64,000 bases of DNA from Xiphias gladius (Eukaryota > Chordata > Actinopteri > Istiophoriformes > Xiphiidae), in the NCBI RefSeq assembly GCF_016859285.1, contig NC_053410.1, forward strand, positions 724,694 to 788,693, given 5' to 3'. Under the pieces are notes generated by a model. That model was not told where the DNA came from and made no database searches. It saw nothing but the letters and a program-made list of their open reading frames with translations. This document shows positions 1 to 10,770 of the stretch, piece after piece (the first letter of the stretch is position 1; the number at the start of each line of letters is the position of its first letter). A program made the translations under genes and the position numbers.

Positions 1-1474
1 AGGAGGCGTCGACGCTTCGCCTCGTACGTACATAACCCTCTTTTTTACTCTTTTTTTTTTTCTTCTTGTTTTTCAATTTGCTTTCATCTCTGCCTTTTAT
101 AGACTCTCTCCCTCCCTCCCCCTCCTGTCAGATAAATAAGCCATTATCTAATCTTTTAATAACACACAGCAAGATTAATTCCTTGCCTGCCAGCTGTTGC
201 TGCGATTTAGCTCCTGTAAGAAGCTGCAGCACAGATCCACCCTGCTGTCTGTATTTCTGTCCGTACGTACAGGGAGTGGACAAAATAACAGAAAGCACAT
301 TTAGATCAGGCCCTCGGTCAGTCCCAGTTTCCTGAAGCTCAAACTTATTTTAACGATGTAGTTTATAATGTTCTGTTGTTTCACTTAAATTTCCCCTTAA
401 AACTTAATCTGCCTCATCTCATTGATATGGATGGTATGTAAGAGATATTAGAAACACTTCTCAGTATAAGGCAGTACAGTTTAACAGCAAGTACGTCTTT
501 CAAAATGACCAGAAACTTGAATGAGCACCTCTTTTAGATGGTTTCAACAAAAACTGAACTTCATAGCCTTCATGAAGGCGGATTTATTACAGGACTGTTG
601 GATTAGACTGACTTAGTTTTAGCTGGGTTTTCCTGATAAACTGACAACTGAGTGCAGTGGAGCATTTAGCAGCTAAAGAGCCAGATATTTCCCTCCTGAG
701 CTGGATGATAGACGATCACAGAGTGGAAACTGTCTTAAATGTTTTTACAAAAACCTTCTTAACGAGCGTAATGTTATTTTACAATTATGACTCACTACAT
801 CACAGTATGCACAAGGTATATTCTTTTATGCTACTGCTCTAATGACTCATTTCCAGAGTGATTGCTTATTTTATATGAAGCAAATCAGTGGTTTCATACT
901 TCCTTTTCTCTCTAAAATTATTAGTGGCTAGAGAAGGATAAACAAAATTAAAAAAACATGATAAACAACATAAAACCGCTTCATTTTTCTATCTTTAAAA
1001 CAAATCTTATATGGCTGTATGGCTTCACAGTGTACTGGTCAAGCCTCTTATGTTGGTTTATTCAAATGGAGCGTTCTGAAAGGTCACAGACATCCAAGCA
1101 GTCAGGAGCAAACACCAGGTGGGTGTTGGTTCTGGCTCTGAAAAGGTGGTTTCAGCTCTTAAAAAAGAACCCGATCCTTCAACTCTATTCAAAGCATGAA
1201 AATGACAAAAAAGTGTAGTTACAGGTTTTCACCTAACAGCAAATATTTAATAGAAAGATAGCAGCTAAAATATAAAGAGCCATGTGTGTAGAAATTTGCC
1301 AAAATGAGGTGTATTCACTCCAAGTCCTGTCTCCATCAGCAGGAGGGATTAGTTCTTCTTCTGCTGTGTAATCAGATGTTTTCATTCAATTCTTCGGTTG
1401 TATAATGTGATATTTGTGCTTTTAAATCTTGTTTAAATCTTGTTGCGTGTGTGTGTGTGTGTGTGTGTGTGCAG
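1..1474. other. entpd6 upstream intron sequence, no exon recognised
   Basis: AT-rich sequence with a pyrimidine-rich run at about 42-65 and no reading frame that resembles an NTPDase segment. It is read as intron because the first recognisable entpd6 exon begins at 1475 in mid-protein. The earlier exons, including the signal-anchor and the first apyrase conserved regions, must lie left of the window. Confidence 0.55.
1447..1472. repeat. (TG)n microsatellite at entpd6 acceptor
   Basis: About 13 TG units end directly at the GCAG of the acceptor at 1474/1475, so the repeat takes the place of the polypyrimidine tract. Confidence 0.9.
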
Positions 1475-1639
1475 TAGGTGGCAGCACTGAGCTGGTCAGC
1501 CCCTGCCTTGCTCCGGAGTACTCGGGCAGGTGGGAGCACGCTGATGTCACCTACACCGTGAAGGGACAGAAGGCAGGTAAAGTCCATACAGTGATTTGAT
1601 TGGTCAGTCGTGTAGCTGGAGCTCGCAGGAACCTTGTAG

Positions 1640-1688
<49 letters not shown>

Positions 1689-3865
1689 TCAGGGGAGCCG
1701 GTTTACGAAGCGTGTCTGACCAAAGTGGAGAAGGTTCTGTACAGGAAGGTGATGAAGGCGACTGAAGCTGCAGACGTGGATTTCTACGCCTTCTCCTACT
1801 ACTACGACCGAGCCGTCGACCTCGGAGTCATCGGTAGGAAACTAACGCTAACGCTGAATGAGTGAGTGAGCAGGTCCCGTGGGAAAATTCATTTACTCAA
1901 GTTAATAAACAGCAAATCAAACATTCCCTTTGGTAGAAACCCCACCAGCGTCTATTAGCACAATATACTGACCCGATAACAAATCAATAATAATCTGTAA
2001 TCCATCTGGACTTTGACGATTTTATCCATCACAAATTATTTCTCTCCTCCTGTTTCATGCTTCAGAGGTGTTTTCAGAAAATAGGGCTTCAACTAAGGCT
2101 CCGTAATCTAATCTACATCTGGAACATGAACTTTTATAGACAATGTTTGCTGCAAATCGTCATTTAAAAGATATTAGAGACTAAAAATGACCTCGTTCAG
2201 TTCTCACTATTCACAGATTCTTTCACCTCTGGATCTTCCAGTTTCAATAAGTGATTACAGTTTTTTAACACTTATAATCTCTAATCAAGTCCTCAGTTGT
2301 GGCTTTTGCCAGATTTTTTAGTCCTGATATACTATTTTATTAGTACCGCTGCAACTAGTGGGGAAAAACTTCAGGCAGATGTTGGGAGACCTGGTGGGTA
2401 GGAGGTGTTGGTGGAGGGTTATTTCTAAAGGAGAGAGGAGCTGTGGTCTCTAGGGCAGCTCCACCATCCACAGCAGCAAACACTGCACGGATTTTCCTGC
2501 GATTTTGGAGCCAGAGTTCAACTAAACTGAACTTAAACACAGGTTCAGTGGGATTCTGGCATTGACGGGGTTGAGAGTTAAGGATCTGGGAGATGAGGCT
2601 CCGTTTGTGCTTAAAGCACCTGAGCTCTAACATGGAGGTAAACTCTAACCAACTGGTCAGTTCACCTCCCGATGCATCCAAAGTCCCTTTGAGCCGGAGT
2701 TTAGTAAAAACGATTCCGTCCCTGAGTATTTCTCTGTGTATTTTCAGTCCTGTGCAGGATCGGAAAGTTACCCAGAGGCTTCGTGGTGGATTTAAAACAC
2801 AGAACTCAGCCAGGACGCAGAGCAAAAAGATTAGTGACAGGTGACTGAGTGAAACTCTGATCGGCCACAGCCTGGCACATTTACAAAACAGCCGTCCAGA
2901 TGTGTTTATATTTAACATGTATGTCAGTGTTTCAGACAAACTGTGTTTTCCTCATTCTTGTGTCGCGTGGACGATACAGACCCGACTAAAAACAATTTGC
3001 AGTCCGTTAAACACTGAATGGGAACGGGAGCAAACTTTCCAGCCTCTCTGCACTGACTCTGATCCGGGGTCTGGTTTTGTGTTTTCTCTGTTCAGAGGAG
3101 AAGAAGGGAGGAACCATTAAAGTGGCCGATTACATCGATGCAGCTAAAAGAGGTGAGACAGCACCACCCGGCGGTAGATCCTCTGAACTGCAGCTCTGAG
3201 GTTTCTTCCTTTTTCAGACCGTCCTACATCGACATATGTTTGATGATAAGCACCGTCACGTGTAACCAGGAAGTCAGATCAGATGCTGATGAACGATCTT
3301 CCGTTAATTCTCTTTTCCAGTTTATTGCCTTAAATTCACTTCAGTTTGAGCCACATACACTTGACGTCGCACGTTTGCCTCCGTTTTTGTGATTGGTGGA
3401 GCTTGTTGAGTCGTCTTCTCCCCAGCTGTTAAACATCTGCTGTAATCTGACCTGTGTTTTTCCCGCTGCGCTGTTGTGTTGCTGCAGTGTGCAGCAGTCC
3501 GTCCTTCAGTCCGCTGCAGAGTCCGTTCCTCTGCCTGGACCTGGTCTACATCTCGGTCCTGCTGCAGGAGCTCGGATTCCCCCCGCACAAACAGTTCAAG
3601 GTGAGGAACCCCACAGTCGGGACTGGAATCTGGAGTCCAGAGGCCGAGTTGCCAGATTTGACGGACACCAAACAACCCGGTCAGACTGCGTGTTGAGTCT
3701 AAACAACCAACCTCAGCATCATGTCAGTTTCTTTATTAACTGGAAGAGAGGAAGGGGCGAATAACTGGAATATGGCCTGTAACACGGACACGTTATCACA
3801 AGCACGAGTTAGGTTAGGTCTCCTGGAAACGAATGTAACGCAATGCAGTGTCCTCTAAAGGGATT

Positions 3866-3901
<36 letters not shown>

Positions 3902-3989
3902 GCAGCTGGCGAGGACCATCAACCAGGTGGAAACCAGTTGGGCTCTGGGAGCAACTTTCCATTACATCGAGTCCCTGAAGAGACAATGA
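1475..3989 (+). CDS. entpd6: Ectonucleoside triphosphate diphosphohydrolase 6, C-terminal part (5' partial)
   Basis: Five coding exons are visible: 1475-1576, 1693-1833, 3096-3152, 3488-3600 and 3906-3989 (stop TGA 3987-3989), giving about 164 residues. All junctions are AG/GT and keep frame. ENTPD6 (CD39L2) is a Golgi/secreted NTPDase that hydrolyses nucleoside diphosphates, with GDP and UDP preferred. The fragment reads from ELVSPC, WEHADVTY and VDFYAFSYYYD through SPFLCLDLVYISVLLQELGF to the terminal apyrase-type motif SWALGATFHYIESLKRQ. Two pairs of cysteines typical of the soluble NTPDases are present. The HYIESLKRQ end resembles ENTPD6 (human HYIDSLNRQ) rather than ENTPD5, and the neighbouring pygb, abhd12, gins1 and ninl fit human 20p11.2. 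The catalytic N-terminal lobe is outside the window. Three of the four visible acceptors are preceded directly by (TG)n tracts. Confidence 0.94.
1641..1687. repeat. (TG)n microsatellite at entpd6 acceptor
   Basis: About 23 TG units followed by CTCAG, the acceptor of the exon starting at 1693. The host intron is only 116 bases long (1577-1692), so the repeat fills 40 percent of it. Confidence 0.9.
1834..3095. other. entpd6 intron
   Basis: Intron between the exons ending 1833 and starting 3096. It contains an antisense open frame (2355-2939) with no recognisable domain, and no repeat that I could name. Confidence 0.6.
3871..3902. repeat. (GT)n microsatellite at last entpd6 acceptor
   Basis: About 15 GT units end in TTGCAG, the acceptor of the last coding exon at 3906. 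Confidence 0.9.
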
Positions 3990-5436
3990 AGGCTTTTATT
4001 TTGAAATGACCCTGGACGCCCTGAGGAGGGTCTGAAGCTCCTGCAGATCCTCTGAGTGAAGCCTGACACCTGCTGTGAGCCGCCTCCTTCTATTGGCTGG
4101 TCTCTGGTCCCAGGGGATCGGGCTGTTGGTCTCAGTAGAGGTCCCGAAGAGTCCGAAACAGAGCCCCGGAAAACCGACAGACCTGATCCCCACGGATCGT
4201 TTATGATGCGCTCGATATCCGAGCTGATAGAAAGTCCGCACGGATTCACCGAGGTCCCAGAAAATTCCAGACTCAACCAAACCTGATTAGACTGCAAATG
4301 ATTTGTTGGGGTCAAAGAGCAAAGTCCTTTGTTTAAATACTTATCCGTCCTCCAACACGTTAAAGTGAGGACTTGTGTTATTTCTGAGGAGAACAAGGCT
4401 CGGCCTCAGTCCACCGCCAGTGTTAAACCGGATTCTGTGACTTGTAGCAACGGCCAGTTCAGGTTCAGATTCAGGTTCAGGTTCAGAGCGTCCTGCAGAA
4501 ATTCACTGACATTTACTGAGTCGATATTCACCGAGAAAGTAGATAACTGATATTATCTGCTGCACGCGTTGATGGAGAAACGACCCTCAGCGGCATCATC
4601 ATCCCCTGGCACCAAAGACCAGCCAACAGCTCATCAGGACCTGGTCTTCGTCAGCAGCTGTCAGGCTTCGCTCTCCCCTGGGTCACGTGACCAGTCTGAC
4701 CGTCCAATCAGATGCTCTGATGGTTTCTCCTCCTTTACAAGCTCTTCGGTGGATTCAGCTGCACTTTGGTTCATATTTCAGCTCAGGAGGACGAGTCGAG
4801 TTCAGGTTTTCGACAGAAACTCAAAGTTCCCTCTGTTTTCTGAACAAAGTGACCTCACGGAAACACTCCAGACCATAAACACTGGATCTCCGATGTAACC
4901 GACAGCTGCACACAGACACATTAACCCTTTTTATTCAGACTTTACTCCAGCTTCATTTATCAGCAGCAATTAAAACGTTCAGGAGCTTTAATCTGCTTTA
5001 GCCTTTTAATCCTAATTTCAATATTTAATTTCCTTTATATATTTGACTGATCTCAGTTATAAAGGTCGATTATCACGTGTTTTTGTATTGAATTTGTTCT
5101 GATGTCGAATATTTGAAACTGACGCGTTTGTGCCAAAAAGATTCTTGTTCTCGCCAAAATCCTCTGGAACATCCGGAGGAACGCGAAGTGTGTGAGGTCA
5201 ACGTTAGGAAACTTTGGCGGCTACATTTTCCCGGTGACGATCGGCAGGTCCCGGGACTTTAGACCGATCCCCCAGCACCCGCCCTAAGATATTTCTGACC
5301 AGCCATCTCACAAGTCTGAGACTTTAATTTTAATAGTTTCCTTTATCAGCCGATCGGTAAGGATTTAAATGAGCTTTGTCTCTGCCTGTATCTGATCTTT
5401 TCCCTAACTCAGCCAAATTTTAAGGGATACGGAGTC

Positions 5437-5442
5437 AATAAA
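5437..5442 (+). terminator. Candidate poly(A) signal AATAAA for entpd6
   Basis: AATAAA followed about 25 bases later by the GT-rich element GTGTGTGG, the usual arrangement of a cleavage site. It lies 1.45 kb beyond the stop codon. Two further AATAAA hexamers at 6528-6533 and 6579-6584 are alternatives. Confidence 0.4.
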
Positions 5443-6527
5443 ATCCGAGTCGGCCTAAAAAGCTGCCGTGTGTGGTCCCCACGTCTTCAGAGACGCAGCA
5501 TCGACACGCAGGAGACAATGGTATGAATATGTCCATTAGATGAACCGCTTTAATTTACGGTCCAGCTTTTCACCAAGCGTCATGGCGCCACTTGTTCCAC
5601 GAGAAGGAAGCTGGCGGTGCCACTTTCTGGTCCGAGCACGGTGTGACCCGGACCCTTTAACCCCCCCCCCCCAACTGAAAAGACGCGCGAACGTCACGTT
5701 TTTCAGCATCAAATCATCAGAAATGTAGTTTGACGGAAAAAAAACTCTTATCATGGAAATTTTCTGGAGCTTTCAGCAGCATGTAGTTGCCTTCATGAGT
5801 TCGCTCAGGTGTCAAGAAGTTTTACGATATCACGTGATGAAGGCCACGAGGTGTGGTTGAAAGCTCTGGGAATTGCTCAGTTTGTCGGTGTGCTATTCCC
5901 AAGGTCAGTAAAAGAACAGTCAGGCTCAGTCAGAACGGGATATTGGGCACTAGACTCTCTCTGTTAGGAGGCTGTGATGCGGGAGGCGTTGTGTTGTCGC
6001 TTTACTCAAATCTCCGTCTCCGAGGACTCAAAGGACCGAACTGTCCTCTGAACCAGGTGTAAACTGTCCAGACAGAGACGCTTTTGAGCGTTTAGGATTT
6101 GCATTTTTTTATTTAGTGTTCATGACAGAAGTTCCCGCAGCCTGCGTTTCCTTTAGCAAGCACTGAAACATTTAAACTATCACGGGAAATAAAATCAGCC
6201 GGGCGTCGGGCAGAAAAGTCTCCGACTGAGTGAAGCAGATCTTTTCCTCTTAAAGCCCGATTTCTCTGTGTGTTAACTCACACCTGATCATCGGAGGTCG
6301 TCTTCAGGAAACACTCAGCGGGTTTAAATCGGACCAGTCTGCTCCTCCGTCCCAGTTTAACCAGTAAACCTTGAGACTGGGTTCATGTCTCTGACCTCAT
6401 GCAGTTACACTTGATATATTCTGTTTCTGTCGACAGCGAGTCTGATTGTTTTCTACTCTGAAGGAGCTCCTGCTTCTACTGTTAATGGTTGTAACATGTG
6501 AGTGTGGTACAAAATGCACCAATCTGC

Positions 6528-6584
6528 AATAAACAGATGTGAATGTGTTTCTGAAATCCTGCAGGTGTCAAACAGCTAAATAAA
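6528..6584 (+). terminator. Candidate distal poly(A) signals (two AATAAA) for entpd6
   Basis: Two AATAAA hexamers at 6528-6533 and 6579-6584. The first is followed by a GT-rich stretch (GTGAATGTGTTT). They would give a 3' UTR of about 2.6 kb. Without transcript data the choice between these and 5437 is open. Confidence 0.3.
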
Positions 6585-6959
6585 GACTCTGTAGCTGGTT
6601 TAAAGTCTGTGGTGGATTCATTGAGTCTCTAAAGACCCTCAGAAGATCCAGACCCGAGTGACGGTGGCTTTTTTAGCTGATGCTTCATTTTATGTGGAAT
6701 AACAAACCGAATCACGTCCAAATGGTTGTTTCTAATTTACAGTTTTGGGAAAAATAAACGGATGTGGTGTTGGCTACACCAGCAGTAGTGCAGCAGCCTA
6801 ACTCTCAGGTGATTAACAGTACATGTGACAGTGGCACAGACCCAGCACAAGGTCCAGAGACTAATAGTACAATGCAATATACAACATACAAGAGTACATT
6901 AACTTACAATTTAATACATTTAAACATGTGACTCAAAGGTATCTTAACGTCCAAATCTC

Positions 6960-7100
6960 ATATACAATAACTTGGTTGATCTCCTGACTTTTCATCTAGC
7001 GCCACCAACGGGTCAGTTCATGGCAGGACACCTGAGACTACGGGCTGGATTCCAGTCAGCCCGCTAATGTTGGTGTTTAACGCAGTAAGTTAAACGCTCA
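6960..7100 (+). repeat. Fragment of dispersed teleost repeat (TAGCGCCACCA family)
   Basis: It shares the phrase TGACTTTTCATCTAGCGCCA, then GGGTCAG, then CGCTAATGTTGGTG, with a longer copy at 45255-45540 and a fragment at 18345-18430. This family is very common in percomorph genomes, as I remember it. No coding capacity is visible. Confidence 0.5.
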
Positions 7101-7538
7101 GGTCGCGGTTGTGTCCAGCAGCTGTCGCTGAGGTTTCTCCGGGTGTTGTTTTTATCTGGGAAAGTTTTTTGTTATCGCTGTTTTGGGACTTTGGCTTGTT
7201 CCAAATGAAAACTGTGCGTTCACACAGAGAAACAGTGGCAGACACTCGTTTTCCATCTTTCAGGCTTCACACAAACTTGAGACACAAAGCTTTTATTTAT
7301 GTAAACTTTCCCCAGTGAAACAAGCTCATCAAACAGGTAAACAGGTAAACGTCGGGTTGACGTCACTTCACCGTTGTCCAGGTGGAACTGCAGGAGGCTG
7401 GAAATTCACCTGAAAAACATTTTACGACAGCAGCAGCAACAGAGAGGCTTTATCATGGATTAGCCTCAGAAGCAGGAAGCGAGTGAGCTGAGAAAGAACG
7501 GGAAGGGGTGGGGCCACAGGTGAGCAGGAGGTGGAGTC

Positions 7539-8285
7539 TCAGAGGAAGGCGTCACACCACTCCCTCAGGCACTGAGCGCAGGATTTGGCCTGGCGGGAGT
7601 TTGCTCCGCTGGCGTCTCTGAGCCACTCGGTGAACATCTCAGTGTCTTTCTTCAACAACAGGAACTGACCCAGAACCACGTAGGCCTGAAAACACGTAGA
7701 GAGCGGGAAAAAACGTGAGATAAACGTGTGAAAAACGTGAGATAAACGTATGAAAAACATGAAAAAAGGGATTAAACGTTTGATAAATGTTTGATAAACG
7801 TGAGATAAACGTGAAAACAGGAAAAAAAACGAGAGGAAAATAGAACAACGCTTGATTTGTTGGTTCTGTGAAAAGGAAAAATGTCTGTAGACTGCTGCTA
7901 GAGGAAGTGATGTTTAGAGGAAAGATAAAATGATGTTGAACTAAGGTGGAATGACCTTTCAGGCAGGTCACATTCACAAATTCAGTACCGAAGTCCTGCT
8001 TTATTTTCACGCGTTTGTCGTTTGGGCATGTTGTGGCTGTAGTGATCTCTGCAGCCTCTAGGGGGCGCTACACAGAACCTTAGAGAGTAGCGGCCGTTGT
8101 GTGTGGGTCACGTCAGTGTTGACGTAAAGCTAGCGTGTGTCTCCCCGTCGGTTCTCCACCTTGTCGAAGCCCTGCTCCTCCAGCTTTTTCCCCAGAATCT
8201 CTCCGATACCCGACAGAGCCGTCACCGACTTGTCCCCCATCGGCTCTCCGACAAAGTCCCGGTGCTTCTGGGACGTGGTCGACAT
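7539..8285 (-). CDS. banf1: Barrier-to-autointegration factor (BAF), BANF1-like
   Basis: Two exons on the minus strand: 8285-8160 (ATG at 8285-8283, 42 codons) and 7685-7539 (stop TGA at 7541-7539). The join is phase 0 and gives 90 residues against 89 in human BANF1. The protein starts [12 protein letters not shown] and contains the helix-hairpin-helix stretch [19 protein letters not shown]. It ends [10 protein letters not shown], like BANF1. BAF dimers bridge double-stranded DNA and bind LEM-domain proteins and lamins, shaping the nuclear envelope after mitosis. The N-terminal Ser/Thr cluster matches the VRK1 phosphorylation site, here with one extra Ser. Directly before the ATG the minus strand reads TTCATATGTTCCAGCCAGG, which looks like a splice acceptor, so a 5' UTR exon probably lies upstream. 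The sequence is BANF1-like, not like divergent mammalian BANF2, but the position may make it the BANF2-locus copy. Confidence 0.92.
7695..7830. repeat. Tandem AAACGTGAGAT-type repeat in banf1 intron
   Basis: About a dozen imperfect units related to GATAAACGTG(T)GAAAA fill the start of the only coding intron, beginning 10 bases from its acceptor end. The variants alternate AACGTGAGATAAACGT with GTATGAAAAACATGA. It is A-rich on the plus strand, so T-rich in the banf1 transcript, and it may serve as the pyrimidine tract. Confidence 0.7.
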
Positions 8286-8696
8286 CCTGGCTGGAACATA
8301 TGAAACGGAATGAAAGACAGTCAGAGGAGACAAAAGCAGTCCTGGCCGGAGCCGGCTCGCCGTGCTGGTTTCTACTGCTGCTGTGGGGGACGAGTTCTTC
8401 GTTATTGATTATTCTCCATTTCATCTAATTATTAACGGAATCGGTGTTTTGTTTTTTTACTGTTGCTCAGACTAAAGACACAGTTTGGACTCTGGGAACT
8501 AAAGATGGACATTTTCTGATTTTCTTCTACCAACGAGACGCTGTCCTGCCGCCAGACGGATAATTTCACAAGAAAATAGTGAGAAGAAAAAGAAAATGGA
8601 ATAAAATATCCGACAATAACAAAGAATAAATAATCCACGATAATGACTGATGAAAACGTGATTGAGCGACTTTTGCAACTAGTTTTCTCAGATGAA

Positions 8697-8884
8697 AGGG
8701 CCCCGCTGGCCCCGTGAGCCCTGTAGGCCCCCGTAGGCCGCGTTGGCCCCCTAGGTCCCCGTGGGCCCCTGTATGCCCCGTTGGTCCCCGTAGGCCCTGT
8801 GAGCCCCCGTGAGCCCTGTAGGCCCCCCTGGGCCCCGTCGGCCCCTGTATACCCCGTGGGCCCCCATAGGCCCCGTAGGCCGTC
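8697..8884. repeat. GGCCCCGTA-type GC-rich minisatellite
   Basis: Around 20 imperfect copies of a 9-base unit close to GGCCCCGTA or GGCCCCTGT. Read on the minus strand it gives a collagen-like Gly-X-Y frame (GPTGLTGPAGPF and similar), because 9 bases are three codons. There is no surrounding gene structure, so I treat it as a repeat. Confidence 0.85.
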
Positions 8885-9199
8885 ACCTTATACAGTGTCT
8901 CCAAATGAGTGTTGGGCAGTCACAGAGCTGAGTTAAAAGACACCAAACCAGCAGAAACCACGCGACCACGTACAGTCCTTCAATCTGGGGGTGCTGTTTA
9001 GGAGGGGTGGGGGGGTCTCTTATCTGTCTGGGCCCCGGGGCCCATTTTCTCACGATCCGTCCATGTCAAACAGGTTGGACATTTGTAGAACAGGAACCCG
9101 AGAGGATCTGAAGGACCAGACGCAGGGAGAGGGATCAGCTGGAGAAGGTTTACATCCTGACGGACGAGGTGAAAAAGATGAACCTTTCCTTCCTCACTG

Positions 9200-9300
9200 G
9201 GTTCGTTCTTCCTTCCTTTCTTCCTCCCTCTCTCTCTTTCCTTCTTTCTTCCTCTCTCTCTCTCCCCCTCTCTCCCTCCATCTCTCTCTCTCTCTCTCTA
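9200..9300. repeat. Polypyrimidine low-complexity block
   Basis: TTCC repeats grade into CT repeats over about 100 bases. Such purine/pyrimidine mirror tracts can adopt triplex DNA. No gene is associated. Confidence 0.8.
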
Positions 9301-9371
9301 TCTGAACCTGCAGATTCAGGGTCGTCCTTTACTTCACTTCTCAAAACAGGCTTTTGATTAGTGTCAGCGCG

Positions 9372-9374
<3 letters not shown>

Positions 9375-9426
<52 letters not shown>
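9375..9426. repeat. (AC)n microsatellite
   Basis: About 26 uninterrupted AC units in the spacer upstream of banf1. On the banf1 strand this is TG. If an upstream 5' UTR exon exists, the repeat would lie in its intron. Confidence 0.95.
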
Positions 9427-9427
<1 letters not shown>

Positions 9428-9929
9428 GTGTGAACACGCCTGTGATCCTCCAGCCGACATGCTCGGGGCTTTTATTTTGTAGAACAATGGCCATCCATGC
9501 TGCCAGCCTTCAGCTCTGATCCAGGTTTTCGTCTGATCTGGTTTTTTCTGGTTAAAATAAACTAAACGAAACCATCAGACTGAAGCTGTGAGCAGCTGCC
9601 GGCGTCTCCCAGTGAAACCAGTAAAACCAGTGAAACCAGCTGCTCTCATAGAAGCAGACTACAACCGCGCAGGCTCCCGCTGGACTCTGGTGGTACAGAG
9701 ACAAACCCGTTCACAAGGAGGCCTTACCTGCTGGTCCGGTAGAGACTCGGGGTCACGTCCTGGAGGGTCGGAAGGGGGTCAGACAGACAGAGGCTACAGA
9801 CACAAACAGCGAACACTTCAACACAAATCTGAAAAAGCTGGACTCAAATCGCAATTTTTGCCGCACAGAGGAAACGTTAAACATCGGGTTGAAGTTACCT
9901 GGTAGAGTCCGGAAGCGGTTTGACTCACC

Positions 9930-10066
9930 TGACGTCAAACACACCTCAAAACGCACGAGGGATCCCGCAAAAAAGACTAAACTTTCTTTTTTGTTTAACT
10001 GGAGGCGTTTTATTCTGAAACCCGGAAACACGAATCGAATTAGCCGACGCCCTGAGCGTGACGTCA
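9930..10066. promoter_or_regulatory. Candidate banf1 promoter region with two CRE octamers
   Basis: Two perfect TGACGTCA palindromes (9930-9937 and 10059-10066), 129 bases apart, in a GC-rich stretch 1.6-1.8 kb upstream of the banf1 start. TGACGTCA binds CREB/ATF factors. A motif AAGATGGCG resembling a YY1 site follows at about 10082. Assignment to banf1 is inference from strand and distance. Confidence 0.35.
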
Positions 10067-10159
10067 GGGCGCAGAGCGTCAAAGATGGCGTGCGTTGAAG
10101 ATGAGTCACTCGGAGGGAATTTAACAACACGACTCTACTGATCAGCGGTGGAGGAAGAA

Positions 10160-10290
10160 CTCAGGGACGTTACTAACACCACAGAGTAGAAGTAGAAGTA
10201 CTCTGTTACAAGTAAAGTAACGGTACAAAAGTACCAGCACCTAAATATACGTCAAGTGCTCGTTATGCAGAATGGCGGCCTTTCAGAATA
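10160..10290. repeat. Teleost AAGTA-type dispersed repeat fragment
   Basis: It reads GAGGAAGAACTCAGG, CCACAGAGTAGAAGTA, TACAAGTAAAGTAACGGTAC, then TTATGCAGAATGGC. This order is shared with copies at 50755-50960 and 61940-62160. I remember the family as among the most frequent in spiny-rayed fish. Confidence 0.6.
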
Positions 10291-10689
10291 AAACACGTTA
10301 TATTAGAATCATTGATTTGGTGAAGTGGAGCTGATTTCAGCTGCTTCATAAAGTTCATCTGTAATCAAACTCTGTGCGTCGTCATTTCTCCCTTTCTGAG
10401 GATCTGAAGTTATCAGATACATTTCGACAGGTTTCGAGAGTTTTCCTCTGGAGGAGAGTCGAGGTTTAAAGTAGCACAAACTGGAAACGTTGAGCAAAGG
10501 AAAATGGGCTTCTTCGCATTTGTCTGTCCCTCTCTAGTCGCACTCATATAGAGTTGCTTTTCTGCTCATTTGGTTTCTGTGTATTTAGTTGTCATTTATG
10601 GAAATCAGAACCCATCTGTGCACAGCTGGACTTGTGACAGGAGGCTGCAGGAAAGTGCCTGGAAAACCTGGAGCTTATTGTGAACTAAA

Positions 10690-10770
10690 GAATTATAATA
10701 ATAATAATAAACTTTATTTTTACTGCAATTTTCAAAACAAAGTTACAAAGAGCTTCACGTGGTTGAACCA
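10690..10770 (-). repeat. LINE-type 3' tail, minus orientation
   Basis: AATAATAATAAACTTTATTT followed by a segment whose reverse complement is AGCTCTTTGTAACTTTGTTT TGAAAATTGC split over two phrases, the common fish LINE tail. Related tails are at 21001-21060 (minus) and 39835-39886 (plus). Repeat-like sequence continues to about 11180. Confidence 0.5.

Larger units (their letters stand above)
3990..7538. other. entpd6 3' UTR and entpd6/banf1 tail-to-tail spacer
   Basis: No protein-coding gene is recognised. The left part is the entpd6 3' UTR. Candidate poly(A) signals lie at 5437-5442 and 6528-6584. A short array of a hexamer related to CAGGTT is at about 4456-4486, a C-run at about 5660-5673, and a fragment of a dispersed fish repeat at 6960-7100. 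Open frames here lack any domain signal. Confidence 0.6.

Noticed and set aside
2355..2939. 194-codon antisense open frame in entpd6 intron
   Set aside because: No domain, no splice structure, and composition like neutral sequence.
9150..9494. Open frames rich in Arg/Glu or Leu/Ser with (VC)n or (TH)n runs
   Set aside because: Translation of the CT and CA simple repeats. The same applies at 1596, 14207, 16618, 19884, 34594 and 35243.
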